The position numbers were made by a program, and so were the translations under genes. From Candidatus Cloacimonadota bacterium (GTDB lineage Bacteria; Cloacimonadota; Cloacimonadia; Cloacimonadales; Cloacimonadaceae), in the NCBI GenBank assembly GCA_017996595.1, contig JAGOGT010000062.1, positions 1 to 6,736 on the forward strand: a stretch of 6,736 bases of DNA, read 5' to 3'. Shown here piece after piece: positions 1-5,942 of the stretch. The first letter of the stretch is position 1. Each line of letters opens with the position of its first letter. The notes under the pieces were generated by a model that did not search any database, was not told where the DNA came from, and worked only from the letters and a program-made list of their open reading frames with translations.

Positions 1-608
1 GAATATTGCTGCGGCGAAGGATCAAAGATGCGGAAGGTATCCACCCAGCCCACTGCTTCCAGCTTATCCAGCCAGGCTCGTTCGATGGGCAGAAAGCCGC
101 TGGTTTTGGAATTCTCTTTGGGATTGGCAAGGTCGATTTCCTTGTGGGCAGTATTATAATCCCCACAAACCAGCACCGGCTTTCCCGATTTGCGCAGTTC
201 CTCCATCACTTCCAGGCTTTTATCATAAAAGCGGAGCTTATAGTTTAAGCGTTCATCATCCTTCTGGCCATTGGGAAAATAGATATTCAGCAGGAAGAAG
301 TCCTTGTATTCGGCGATATTGATCCTGCCCTCGGTGTCGAATTCCTCCACTCCAAACCTCGTGGAAAAGGATAGAGGCAGCACTTTGGTAAATAGCGCCG
401 TGCCCGAATAGCCTTTGCGGCTGGCGTGCGACCAATAGCTGAGGTACTGCTCAAGCTTGTCCAGCTCTGCCGGAATCTGATCTTCCTGCAATTTGGTTTC
501 CTGAAGGCCCAGAATATCCGGCTGTTCTTTCTGGATCATGGCGATAAAATCTTTATTCATCACGGCGCGCAGACCGTTCACATTCCAAGACCAAAGGGTA
601 AGCGTCAT
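1..608 (-). CDS. xth: Exodeoxyribonuclease III (AP endonuclease), 3' end cut by window edge
   Basis: Cytoplasmic DNA repair enzyme of the exonuclease-endonuclease-phosphatase fold; the family cuts 5' of abasic sites and degrades 3' ends of duplex DNA in base excision repair. 202 codons are visible from the ATG at 608 with no stop before the edge. The family is usually about 250-270 aa, so roughly 50-65 C-terminal residues, including the expected SDH catalytic motif, lie outside. Seen motifs: WNVNGLRA at residues 8-15, LQETK at 35-39 (metal-binding Glu37), KGYSGTALFTK at 65-75, NIYFPNG at 108-114 (catalytic Tyr110) and GDYNTAH at 149-155 (Asp150 and Asn152). All visible catalytic positions of the E. 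coli XthA family are intact. The start is supported by AAGGA at 616-620, 7 nt upstream. It follows the lipoprotein gene by 36 bp on the same strand, so co-transcription is possible. Very secure as a family call. Confidence 0.95.
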   Translation of the reverse strand, partial: MTLTLWSWNVNGLRAVMNKDFIAMIQKEQPDILGLQETKLQEDQIPAELDKLEQYLSYWSHASRKGYSGTALFTKVLPLSFSTRFGVEEFDTEGRINIAEYKDFFLLNIYFPNGQKDDERLNYKLRFYDKSLEVMEELRKSGKPVLVCGDYNTAHKEIDLANPKENSKTSGFLPIERAWLDKLEAVGWVDTFRIFDPSPQQY

Positions 609-644
609 TTGATTATCCTTGTGTTACTTATTATGGGGAGGGGG

Positions 645-1274
645 TTAAAATACTATTAAGATATTGTGTTCTGGCTGGTTATACCATTCCTGATCCAGGA
701 TAAATTCCCAGCTCAGTTCCTTTTCGGCAGCGATGTAGGCGGCTTTGGTATCTATCTTCTGCGGTTCGGATGGAAGATGCAGCACCAAATCCATGCTTAC
801 ATCCATCAGGGAAAAGTATTCCTGGATGTCGCTCTCCTCTTGCATCAGGAAGTTATGGGGATCAATTTCGGCTTGTTTATTGCCGGTTGCCAGATCCACA
901 TTAAAGCCCCTGGTGCTGTCGATACAGATAATATTACGCAGGGTTTGCAGATTGTTAAAGCTAAATTCCAATTCATACAGATATCTGAACTCATCGGGAT
1001 TATGATTGGTGGAAGTCTCATAGAGGCTTAGCGTAGCGCCAGGATTACCGGCAATGCGATCGGCATAATCCTGCAGGGCGTTATCATCGCTCGGCCCATC
1101 TCCTTCTTCACCTTCCGCCATGCGGGGAATTACAACTTCCGCTTCCAGTCTGGCCCGGCCGGAATTATCCTCATTCAGCCAGATTTCCTGTCCCAATTCC
1201 AGTTTACAAGCCCCCAAGCCAAGCATCAGCACTGCGCTTACCAGCATCCAGAATTTGAAATTGCTATGTTTCAT
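645..1274 (-). CDS. Small lipoprotein of unknown function (possibly LppM-like)
   Basis: Predicted membrane-anchored lipoprotein of 209 aa. The N-terminus has a charged start (MKHSNFK), a hydrophobic segment at about residues 8-20 and a lipobox LGAC with the lipidated Cys at 23; Lys rather than Asp at +2 suggests it is not held at the inner membrane by the enterobacterial +2 Asp rule. The mature part starts with a strand-like segment containing NEDNSGRARLEAEVVIP, then an acidic stretch (about 51-62), and ends with a LHLPSEP...LSWEF pattern. This 'secreted, Ser/Gly turn, long beta strands, late P...W' layout resembles LppM/DUF3153-type lipoproteins, but that is a weak impression. I prefer the ATG at 1274 over the in-frame ATG at 1346 because it gives a proper signal peptide and has GGGAG 5 nt upstream. 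No transmembrane segment follows the lipobox. Possible operon with the exonuclease III gene downstream. Confidence 0.8.
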   Translation of the reverse strand: MKHSNFKFWMLVSAVLMLGLGACKLELGQEIWLNEDNSGRARLEAEVVIPRMAEGEEGDGPSDDNALQDYADRIAGNPGATLSLYETSTNHNPDEFRYLYELEFSFNNLQTLRNIICIDSTRGFNVDLATGNKQAEIDPHNFLMQEESDIQEYFSLMDVSMDLVLHLPSEPQKIDTKAAYIAAEKELSWEFILDQEWYNQPEHNILIVF

Positions 1275-1279
1275 CTTTT

Positions 1280-1284
1280 CTCCC
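1280..1284 (-). promoter_or_regulatory. Ribosome binding site that fixes the lipoprotein start
   Basis: GGGAG lies 5 nt before the ATG at 1274 on the minus strand. The longer in-frame start at 1346 would add 24 residues ahead of the signal peptide and is therefore unlikely. Confidence 0.7.
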
Positions 1285-1420
1285 GCTGTTTGTCTTCTGC
1301 TGATAGGATAACCGTTTCTGTACCACAGGCAAATAAACATCGCCACGCAGCGAACGATATTGACACAAAGCTCCCCCTTTGGAAAAGTGGATTAAATGAT
1401 CATACCGATAGGATAAATAT

Positions 1421-2647
1421 ATGCGTAAATACCTTGTAATAATGCTGGTTCTTGCTTGCCTGGGAAGCCTGTTTGGCGCTCAGATCTTTGTGGTGAATTC
1501 CGATTCGCGCACTCTTTCCCGCATCGACACTGCCAGTTCCGCAGTTAATAACAGCTTTGCCCAGCTTGGCCTCACGCCCAATCGCATGTTAATCCAGAAC
1601 GATGAAATCTATGTGGTATGCTCCGGGGCCAATAGCATTCAGGTGTTTTCGCGAATTAGCGGAGCAATACTGGATGATATCTTCATCGCCGGATCCTCCA
1701 ATCCCTGGGATCTGGCCGGAGAAGGTGATCACCTCTATGTAACGGGTTATTTTACGAACAAGGTATATAAAGTGCATCGTGCCAGCAGTAGTGTAGTTGC
1801 CAGCGTGAATGTAGGGGTCAGTCCCGAAGGCATGGCAATCGTGGGTGGCAAGCTATACGTGGGCAATACCGGTGGTTATGCCTCGGGATATGCCAATAGC
1901 AGCGTTTCGGTGATTGATTTGAATAGCTTTAGCGTCATTAAAACCATCCCCGTGTGGACCAATCCCCAGGATTTACAGGCCTATGGCAACGAGATTCATG
2001 TGGCCTGCACGGGCAATTGGGCCTCCATTTCCGGAGCTATAGACATCATTGACACCACGATAGATGAGCAAACGGACCGCATTCTTACCGGGGGTAATCC
2101 CTGGAGCTTGTGGATCAATCCTTCCGGCATCGCATTTATCGGCGAGGGTTACAATAGCGGCGTGTATAGCTATAACGCCGTGTCGCACACCTTGCTGCAT
2201 GGCTATGATAATCCGCTTAACCCCGGAGCAGTAGCAGTTCATGGCTCTGCAAACGCCACAGCGCTGCTATCAGCTAATTGGGGTGCAAATGGCACAGTAT
2301 ATCTGCAAGACGGCGCCTGGAACACCATAGGGCAATACACGGTGGGCCTGCTACCTACCGATCTGTGGCTTTGGGAGCCTGGATCCGCAGCCGAAGATGA
2401 GCTTCAGCCGCAAAGCACTTTGCAGATTTACCCCAATCCCCTTTCCCGCAATGGGATATTGCAGGTGCAGAGCGATGGTAAAACCGCCGGGGATTTTTGC
2501 CTGTATAACCTCAAAGGCCAAAAAGTACTGCAGCAACGCCTGGATAAGGGTTCGCTCAGCTTGCCCCTGCAGCAGCTTAAGCTAAATCCGGGGCTATATT
2601 TTTACCGCGCTGGAAGCAAGCAAAGCGGCAAGCTGATAGTATATTAG
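1421..2647 (+). CDS. Secreted beta-propeller protein with C-terminal T9SS type A sorting domain
   Basis: 408-aa exported protein. Residues 1-20 form a signal peptide (MRKYLVIML..., likely cleaved after LFGA). Residues about 21-320 consist of repeated strands of the YVTN/NHL beta-propeller kind: blades show 'IYVV...SIQVFSRISG', 'LYVTGYFTNKVYKVHRASS', 'LYVGNTGG...SVSVIDLNSFSVIKTI' and 'IHVACTG...AIDIIDTT', separated by glycine or NPxDL turns. Residues 334-408 match the type A sorting domain pattern: YPNP at 337-340, LYNLKGQKV at 361-369, LNPGLYFYR at 388-396 and the terminal KLIVY. In Bacteroidota such tails direct outer-membrane passage by the type IX system and are then removed; the same tail occurs in Cloacimonadota and other FCB bacteria. 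No catalytic motif is visible, so the role (adhesion, ligand binding or enzyme such as a lactonase-like propeller) is open. The ATG is preceded by AGGAT at 1410-1414, 6 nt away. Monocistronic by context: its neighbours lie on the opposite strand. Confidence 0.9.
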   Translation: MRKYLVIMLVLACLGSLFGAQIFVVNSDSRTLSRIDTASSAVNNSFAQLGLTPNRMLIQNDEIYVVCSGANSIQVFSRISGAILDDIFIAGSSNPWDLAGEGDHLYVTGYFTNKVYKVHRASSSVVASVNVGVSPEGMAIVGGKLYVGNTGGYASGYANSSVSVIDLNSFSVIKTIPVWTNPQDLQAYGNEIHVACTGNWASISGAIDIIDTTIDEQTDRILTGGNPWSLWINPSGIAFIGEGYNSGVYSYNAVSHTLLHGYDNPLNPGAVAVHGSANATALLSANWGANGTVYLQDGAWNTIGQYTVGLLPTDLWLWEPGSAAEDELQPQSTLQIYPNPLSRNGILQVQSDGKTAGDFCLYNLKGQKVLQQRLDKGSLSLPLQQLKLNPGLYFYRAGSKQSGKLIVY

Positions 2648-2850
2648 GCTCTTCCCAACCGAGTGGGTAAGCACGCTATTGTTCTTAAGCAATGCTATAT
2701 AGTCAGTTATCATGCGATCCCCATGCGACCACCAGGCATTTGCATGGGCATCACATGGGCATCGCATGGAAAAAGATATGGAAGTATGGCTGGCTGGCTT
2801 TTACCAGCTACCCACTTGATGTGAATGAGAGCTGTATATTAAAGCAGGGC
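2648..2850. other. Convergent intergenic region without a recognisable gene
   Basis: 203 bp between the stop of the propeller gene and the stop of the minus-strand operon. Apart from the repeat cluster at 2711-2769 I see only weak hairpins, such as GCTGG/CCAGC around 2793-2808, and no T-tract terminator for either gene. No open reading frame of coding character is present. Confidence 0.6.
2711..2769. repeat. Intergenic 11-bp repeat cluster forming an imperfect inverted repeat
   Basis: Left arm: CATGCGATCCC (2711-2721) followed directly by CATGCGACCAC (2722-2732). Right arm: CATGGGCATCA (2743-2753), CATGGGCATCG (2754-2764) and a partial CATGG (2765-2769). The unit length is 11 bp in both arms. 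Read as an inverted repeat, 2711-2728 pairs with 2751-2768 over 18 positions with only two mismatches, leaving a loop of about 22 nt. It lies between the ends of two convergent genes. It lacks a T-run on either side, so it is not a typical intrinsic terminator; it could be a REP-like dispersed repeat, a bidirectional 3'-end stabilising hairpin, or a protein-binding site. Confidence 0.6.
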
Positions 2851-3777
2851 CTACACTAAAGCCTTTACCAGCAGCGGGATCATGAGCTCGTGGTGGCCGA
2901 TGAAGTAATAACCCTTTCCTCCGGTGAGTACCGGCCGCTCTGCTACATTCACTCTGGCACGGTAATGCATATTCATGTCAAACACCGCGGTAGTGAAATT
3001 GCTTACTTTCCCATTGAGGTTGCGGGCAACGGAGAGGGCCTTCAAAAAGACTTCGGGAACAATCACCGCCGAGCCCAGATTGATAAATACCCCACCTTCG
3101 TCCAAAGTGGAAACCATGTGGCAAAATATCCGGAAATCACGCATGGAGGTATCGCCAATGGCCTTCCCACTTGCATGCGGACTCTGATGGATGATATCGG
3201 TGCCGATGGCAACTTGCACGCATACCGGAATATCTCGTTTATAGGCCGAAGCAAGCAGCGATAGCTCGGGATAAGCTGCTTTTTCCTGCAGGGCTGCCCC
3301 GATCGCTTCGCCCATTCCCAAGCCCTTTTCGTAGCCGTTAATAATGGCATTGTTCAGGAACAGTGCTGTATCTTCGGCCATTCCGAAAGAGCCATCTGCC
3401 AAAGCAGCGGCAACATCTTCGGAGGTTTGTCCGAAGCAGGCAATTTCAAAGTCATGTATCGCCACTGCGCCATTGCACACAAAGGCTTTAACGTAGCCTG
3501 CATCCATCAGTTCGATGAGGAGTGGTGCCAGGCCGCATTTGATCACATGTCCGCCCAGGCCGATGATCACAGGTTTGCCTATGGCTTTGGCCTTGCGGCA
3601 GGCCTCGATCAGTTCCTTCAGCTCATGCGCCATCAGGATATCCGGCAGGCAGGCAAAAAAGGCATCCATATCCACCTTTCCGGGAGCGGCAAAGGCTGAT
3701 TTCTGCACCTTGCTTTGCCTTGCGGTGATAGGATAGGTTTTGATGTTACTTAGCTCTATTTCCCGGTATTTGCTCAT
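2851..3777 (-). CDS. Conserved protein related to the deoxyhypusine synthase-like NAD-binding fold, function unknown
   Basis: 308-aa soluble protein with no signal peptide or membrane segment. Recognisable blocks: a glycine-rich GLGGHVIKCGLAPLL at 73-87, CNGAVAIHDFEIACFG at 101-116, DGSFGMAEDTALFLNNAI at 128-145, KGLGMGEAIG at 151-160, GTDIIHQSPHA at 192-202 and NLGSAVIVPEVFLKAL at 233-248. The 'NGAxAxHDxE' block resembles the corresponding block of the C-terminal domain of LOR/SDH-type proteins and of bacterial deoxyhypusine synthase relatives, which share one Rossmann-like NAD-binding superfamily. I did not find the lysine-containing EAVSWGK active-site segment of true deoxyhypusine synthase, so hypusination should not be assumed. 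The start at 3777 is chosen over the longer frame from 3882 because AGAGGA lies 8 nt upstream and the extra 35 residues overlap queH and look non-coding. It is the last gene of the operon and overlaps queH by 32 nt. Superfamily assignment is moderate; the function is unknown. Confidence 0.8.
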   Translation of the reverse strand: MSKYREIELSNIKTYPITARQSKVQKSAFAAPGKVDMDAFFACLPDILMAHELKELIEACRKAKAIGKPVIIGLGGHVIKCGLAPLLIELMDAGYVKAFVCNGAVAIHDFEIACFGQTSEDVAAALADGSFGMAEDTALFLNNAIINGYEKGLGMGEAIGAALQEKAAYPELSLLASAYKRDIPVCVQVAIGTDIIHQSPHASGKAIGDTSMRDFRIFCHMVSTLDEGGVFINLGSAVIVPEVFLKALSVARNLNGKVSNFTTAVFDMNMHYRARVNVAERPVLTGGKGYYFIGHHELMIPLLVKALV

Positions 3778-4306
3778 GGTAGCGGTCCTCTTCACTGAAA
3801 ATACACCCACAGTATTGCTGGCGATACATCCCTGCAGCCTTGGAAAGGGCAATTCCTTCCTGCCACAGGGGACGCCAGTCACGATAGAAAAACTCCACAG
3901 TTGTCCCTTTGCAGAGCTCTGCGGCGATGCTTATAATCATCTCATGCTTCTGGTAACGGCTATAAAGCAGCGTGGTGCTGATGGCGTCATAACCGTATTG
4001 AACGGCATCTTTCACCAAGGCTTCCAGCCGCACCCGATAGCAATATTCACAGCGTGTGTCGATCCTATCCAGTGTATTCTCCAGAAAGGATTTAAGGCCA
4101 TATTCATCATGCTCGATGAGCTTAATCTGCTCGGTATTACAGAATTCCCGAAGGGTATTGCGCCGCTTTTGATACTCCAGCAGGGGATGGATATTGGGAT
4201 TGTACCACCACGCGCTGAGCTCCCTGCCTTCCGCCTTCAACTCTTGATATGGAGCGATGAAGCAGGGAGCACAGCAAGTGTGAATAAGAATCTTAGCTGC
4301 GGACAT
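3746..4306 (-). CDS. queH: Epoxyqueuosine reductase QueH
   Basis: 186-aa cytoplasmic enzyme of the former DUF208 family, catalysing the last step of queuosine synthesis: reduction of epoxyqueuosine to queuosine in the wobble base of GUN-anticodon tRNAs. It replaces the cobalamin-dependent QueG without homology to it. Seen: the N-terminal LIHTCCAPC with Cys11, Cys12 and Cys15, WWYNPNIHP at 33-41, CEYCYRVRLE with Cys86 and Cys89, the TTLLYSRYQKHE segment at 111-122, DWRP at 143-146, and YCGC with Cys166 and Cys168. These cysteines and the aspartate are the metal/Fe-S-binding and catalytic set expected of the family, and the length is typical for its shorter members. No strong Shine-Dalgarno sequence precedes the ATG at 4306. 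The gene begins 14 nt inside the end of the PAS gene, so translation probably depends on coupling. No other queuosine genes are in the window. Confidence 0.95.
   Translation of the reverse strand: MSAAKILIHTCCAPCFIAPYQELKAEGRELSAWWYNPNIHPLLEYQKRRNTLREFCNTEQIKLIEHDEYGLKSFLENTLDRIDTRCEYCYRVRLEALVKDAVQYGYDAISTTLLYSRYQKHEMIISIAAELCKGTTVEFFYRDWRPLWQEGIALSKAAGMYRQQYCGCIFSEEDRYHEQIPGNRAK
3786..3791 (-). promoter_or_regulatory. Ribosome binding site inside queH for the downstream gene
   Basis: AGAGGA lies 8 nt before the ATG at 3777 and inside the last codons of queH. It decides the shorter start of the deoxyhypusine synthase-like gene and points to translational coupling. Confidence 0.6.
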
Positions 4307-4628
4307 GATGCGGCATTTCGAGCGGGAGAACGATGCTCATCTCCACCAATCCCGCCACCTTGCCATCCATAAACCAGGGTTGCTGATGAATAAGCTTCCG
4401 GCTCCCCTTTTTTTCTATGGTATAGCTGTGCGGTTCGCCAGTAGCCAGCATCTTCCGGATAATGGCATTACAATGTTCCGGATGGTAAGCGAAGAGGTTT
4501 TTGCCGATCAATTCCGCACCGCCATCTGCTGCAAAGGTCTCGATGGCTTTGTCGTTCATCTCGGTGATGATCCCATTTACATCGCAAACCGTGATTGCAG
4601 CAGGGAATTCCTTGATCCACTCGTGCAT
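4293..4628 (-). CDS. Stand-alone PAS domain protein
   Basis: 111-aa cytoplasmic protein made of a single PAS fold. Residues 1-60 read as the classical PAS start (FPAAITVCDVNGIITEMNDKAIETF, then ELIGKNLFAYHPE), and 70-100 as the terminal strands (YTIEKKGSRKLIHQQPWFMDGKVAGLVEMSIVLP), closing with EMPHHVRS. I recall the same full-length architecture, including the MPHxVR end, in small PAS proteins of Clostridia, where the partner is usually unknown. No kinase, GGDEF, HTH or membrane segment is attached, so it must act through a partner or serve as a small ligand or redox sensor. Its ATG overlaps the TGA of the acyl-CoA dehydrogenase (TGATG), and AAAGGA at 4635-4640 lies 6 nt upstream. Overlap with queH downstream is 14 nt. 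The ligand cannot be told from sequence. Confidence 0.88.
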   Translation of the reverse strand: MHEWIKEFPAAITVCDVNGIITEMNDKAIETFAADGGAELIGKNLFAYHPEHCNAIIRKMLATGEPHSYTIEKKGSRKLIHQQPWFMDGKVAGLVEMSIVLPLEMPHHVRS

Positions 4629-5773
4629 CAGAATTCCTTTAAGATATTGGCCGCCACGATGCCACGTTGAATTTGGTTGGTTCCTTCATAAATCTGTAAT
4701 ATCTTGGCATCACGCATCATCTTTTCCACGGGGTATTCTTTCATATAGCCATAGCCACCCAGGATTTGCACGGCGTCAGTAGTAACCTTCATCGCCACGT
4801 CGGAAGCAAAGTACTTGCACATCGCGCTTTCTTTGGAGTAGTTTTTGATTCCGGCATCCACCATGCGGGCAGTTTGGAAAACCAGAGCCCGTGCCGCTTC
4901 AATCTGCGTAGCCATATCGGCAAGCATGAATTGCACGGCCTGGAAGCTGGAAATGGGCTTGCCAAATTGCTGGCGTTGATTGGAATAGCGTGCCGCAGCT
5001 TCAAAAGCACCGCGGGCAATACCCACTGCTTGTGCGCCTACCATGGGACGCGACTTATCAAAAACCTTCATGGCAGTGATAAAACCTGTGCCTTCCCTGC
5101 CCAAGAGGTTTTCCGCGGGAATCACGCAATCTTCGAAGATCAATTCGCGGGTTGCGGAGGAACGAATCCCCATCTTGTTTTCCTTTTTGCCAAAGCTGAA
5201 GCCGGGCGTGCCTTTTTCCACTACAAAGCAGGAAGCTCCACGCGCCCCCTTGGTTTTGTCGGTCATGGCAAAAACCGTGTAGATTCCGGCTTCACCGCCA
5301 TTGGTGATCCACTGTTTGGTGCCATTGAGCACATAGTGATCGCCTTCTTTGCGGGCAGTGGTTTCAATTCCTCCGGCGTCCGAACCGGCATTGGCTTCGG
5401 TTAAAGCAAAGGCTGCCAGCTGATCTCCGGCGGCGATAATGGGCAGATATTTCTTCTTCTGTTCTTCGTTTCCGGCGATCAGAATGGGATACATTCCCAA
5501 GCCAGTAGCGCCAAAAGCCAGAGCCATGCCTGCGTCCACCGCGCATAGTTCTTCAGTTACCACCACCAGATCCACCACCTTACCGCTGATGCCGTCATAT
5601 TCTTCGGGAATGAGGATGGCAAACATGTCGCTTTGTTTCATGATCTCCACGATATCCCAGGGAAAAATACCCTCTTCATCATACTTTTCTGAGAGGGGTT
5701 TCATTTTTTCCACGGCGATCCTGCGGGCCAGTTCCTGCATCTCCACTTGGTCGTCAGTTAGAAAGTAGTTCAT
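4628..5773 (-). CDS. Acyl-CoA dehydrogenase (short-chain/butyryl-CoA type)
   Basis: 381-aa FAD enzyme, full family length, that forms the alpha-beta double bond of acyl-CoA thioesters and passes electrons to electron-transfer flavoprotein. The N-terminal helical domain spans about 1-120. The beta domain carries the family signature FALTEANAGSD at 122-132 and QWITNGG at 154-160. The C-terminal helical domain has RQQFGKPIS at 267-275 (FAD contact), QILGGYGYMKEYPVEKMMRD at 336-355 and IYEGTNQIQR at 361-370. Glu363 sits at the catalytic-base position used by short-chain, butyryl- and related dehydrogenases. Sequence alone does not separate butyryl-CoA from branched-chain (2-methylbutyryl/isobutyryl) substrates. 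No etfAB or other beta-oxidation gene is adjacent. The ATG at 5773 has AGGAG 7 nt upstream. It is the first gene of the four-gene operon, and its stop overlaps the PAS start by one base. Confidence 0.95.
   Translation of the reverse strand: MNYFLTDDQVEMQELARRIAVEKMKPLSEKYDEEGIFPWDIVEIMKQSDMFAILIPEEYDGISGKVVDLVVVTEELCAVDAGMALAFGATGLGMYPILIAGNEEQKKKYLPIIAAGDQLAAFALTEANAGSDAGGIETTARKEGDHYVLNGTKQWITNGGEAGIYTVFAMTDKTKGARGASCFVVEKGTPGFSFGKKENKMGIRSSATRELIFEDCVIPAENLLGREGTGFITAMKVFDKSRPMVGAQAVGIARGAFEAAARYSNQRQQFGKPISSFQAVQFMLADMATQIEAARALVFQTARMVDAGIKNYSKESAMCKYFASDVAMKVTTDAVQILGGYGYMKEYPVEKMMRDAKILQIYEGTNQIQRGIVAANILKEF
4635..4640 (-). promoter_or_regulatory. Ribosome binding site for the PAS gene within the dehydrogenase end
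   Basis: AAAGGA with a 6-nt spacer to the ATG at 4628, located in the last codons of the acyl-CoA dehydrogenase gene. The start and stop share one base (TGATG), a common arrangement for termination-reinitiation. Confidence 0.65.
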
Positions 5774-5780
5774 ATTGTAT

Positions 5781-5785
5781 CTCCT
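5781..5785 (-). promoter_or_regulatory. Ribosome binding site of the operon's first gene
   Basis: AGGAG with a 7-nt AT-rich spacer before the ATG at 5773. It is the strongest Shine-Dalgarno sequence of the four operon genes, as expected for the lead gene. Confidence 0.7.
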
Positions 5786-5870
5786 ATAATATATAGCTAT
5801 TTACAGATAGGACAACTTCATAGGCAGGCTCTTAAGTGTCAATCTCTTTTTCATCAGGCCCTGCTCTTTA

Positions 5871-5907
5871 CACAAACAAAAGCCCTCCCCGTATCAGAGA
5901 GGGCTTT
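5871..5907 (-). terminator. Rho-independent terminator of the barrel-protein gene
   Basis: A 9-bp perfect stem (AAAGCCCTC / GAGGGCTTT, 5899-5907 with 5879-5887) with an 11-nt loop, followed on the minus strand by a T-rich stretch (TGTTTGTG). It begins 36 nt after the stop codon at 5943 and separates that gene from the acyl-CoA dehydrogenase operon. On the plus strand the tail is poor in T, so it acts mainly on minus-strand transcription. Confidence 0.8.
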
Positions 5908-5942
5908 ATCCAGGATGTTTGGGAGTGAGTTATATTATTATC

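Larger units (their letters stand above)
5774..5942. other. Intergenic region upstream of the acyl-CoA dehydrogenase operon
   Basis: 169 bp holding the terminator of the preceding gene (5871-5907) and, between about 5787 and 5870, the likely but unassigned promoter of the operon. A perfect TTGACA is present on the minus strand at 5837-5842, but no well-spaced TATAAT partner follows it. No gene seen. Confidence 0.5.

Noticed and set aside
1360..1397. TTGACA at 1360-1365 as a -35 box for the propeller gene, with TTAAAT at 1392-1397 as -10
   Set aside because: The spacing is 26 nt, too long; at 17 nt the sequence is AAAAGT, which is not a -10 box.
2662..2816. AGTGGGTA (2662-2669) and TACCCACT (2809-2816) as inverted ends of a small mobile element around the repeat cluster
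   Set aside because: An 8-bp match in 200 bp is close to chance expectation, and no target duplication is seen.
1302..3735. GATAGGATA at 1302, 1407 and 3727 as a shared operator
   Set aside because: One copy overlaps a ribosome binding site and one lies inside coding sequence; there is no consistent placement.
3740..4372. Long plus-strand open frame of 210 codons opposite queH
   Set aside because: It is a shadow of the minus-strand queH and deoxyhypusine synthase-like genes, whose proteins carry clear family motifs; its own translation shows no recognisable domain.
4766..5404. Long plus-strand open frame of 212 codons opposite the acyl-CoA dehydrogenase
   Set aside because: It is an antisense shadow of a strongly conserved gene, with no recognisable domain and no ribosome binding site of note.
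5788..5842. Promoter boxes for the acyl-CoA dehydrogenase operon on the minus strand: TTGACA (5837-5842) with TATGAA, or TTGTCC (5810-5815) with TATATT (5788-5793)
   Set aside because: The first pair has only a 14-nt spacer. The second would start transcription almost at the Shine-Dalgarno sequence. Neither is convincing.
2842..5865. Shared AGCAGGGCCT near 2842-2851 and on the minus strand near 5854-5865
   Set aside because: A 10-bp match within a 6.7-kb window is expected by chance many times over.
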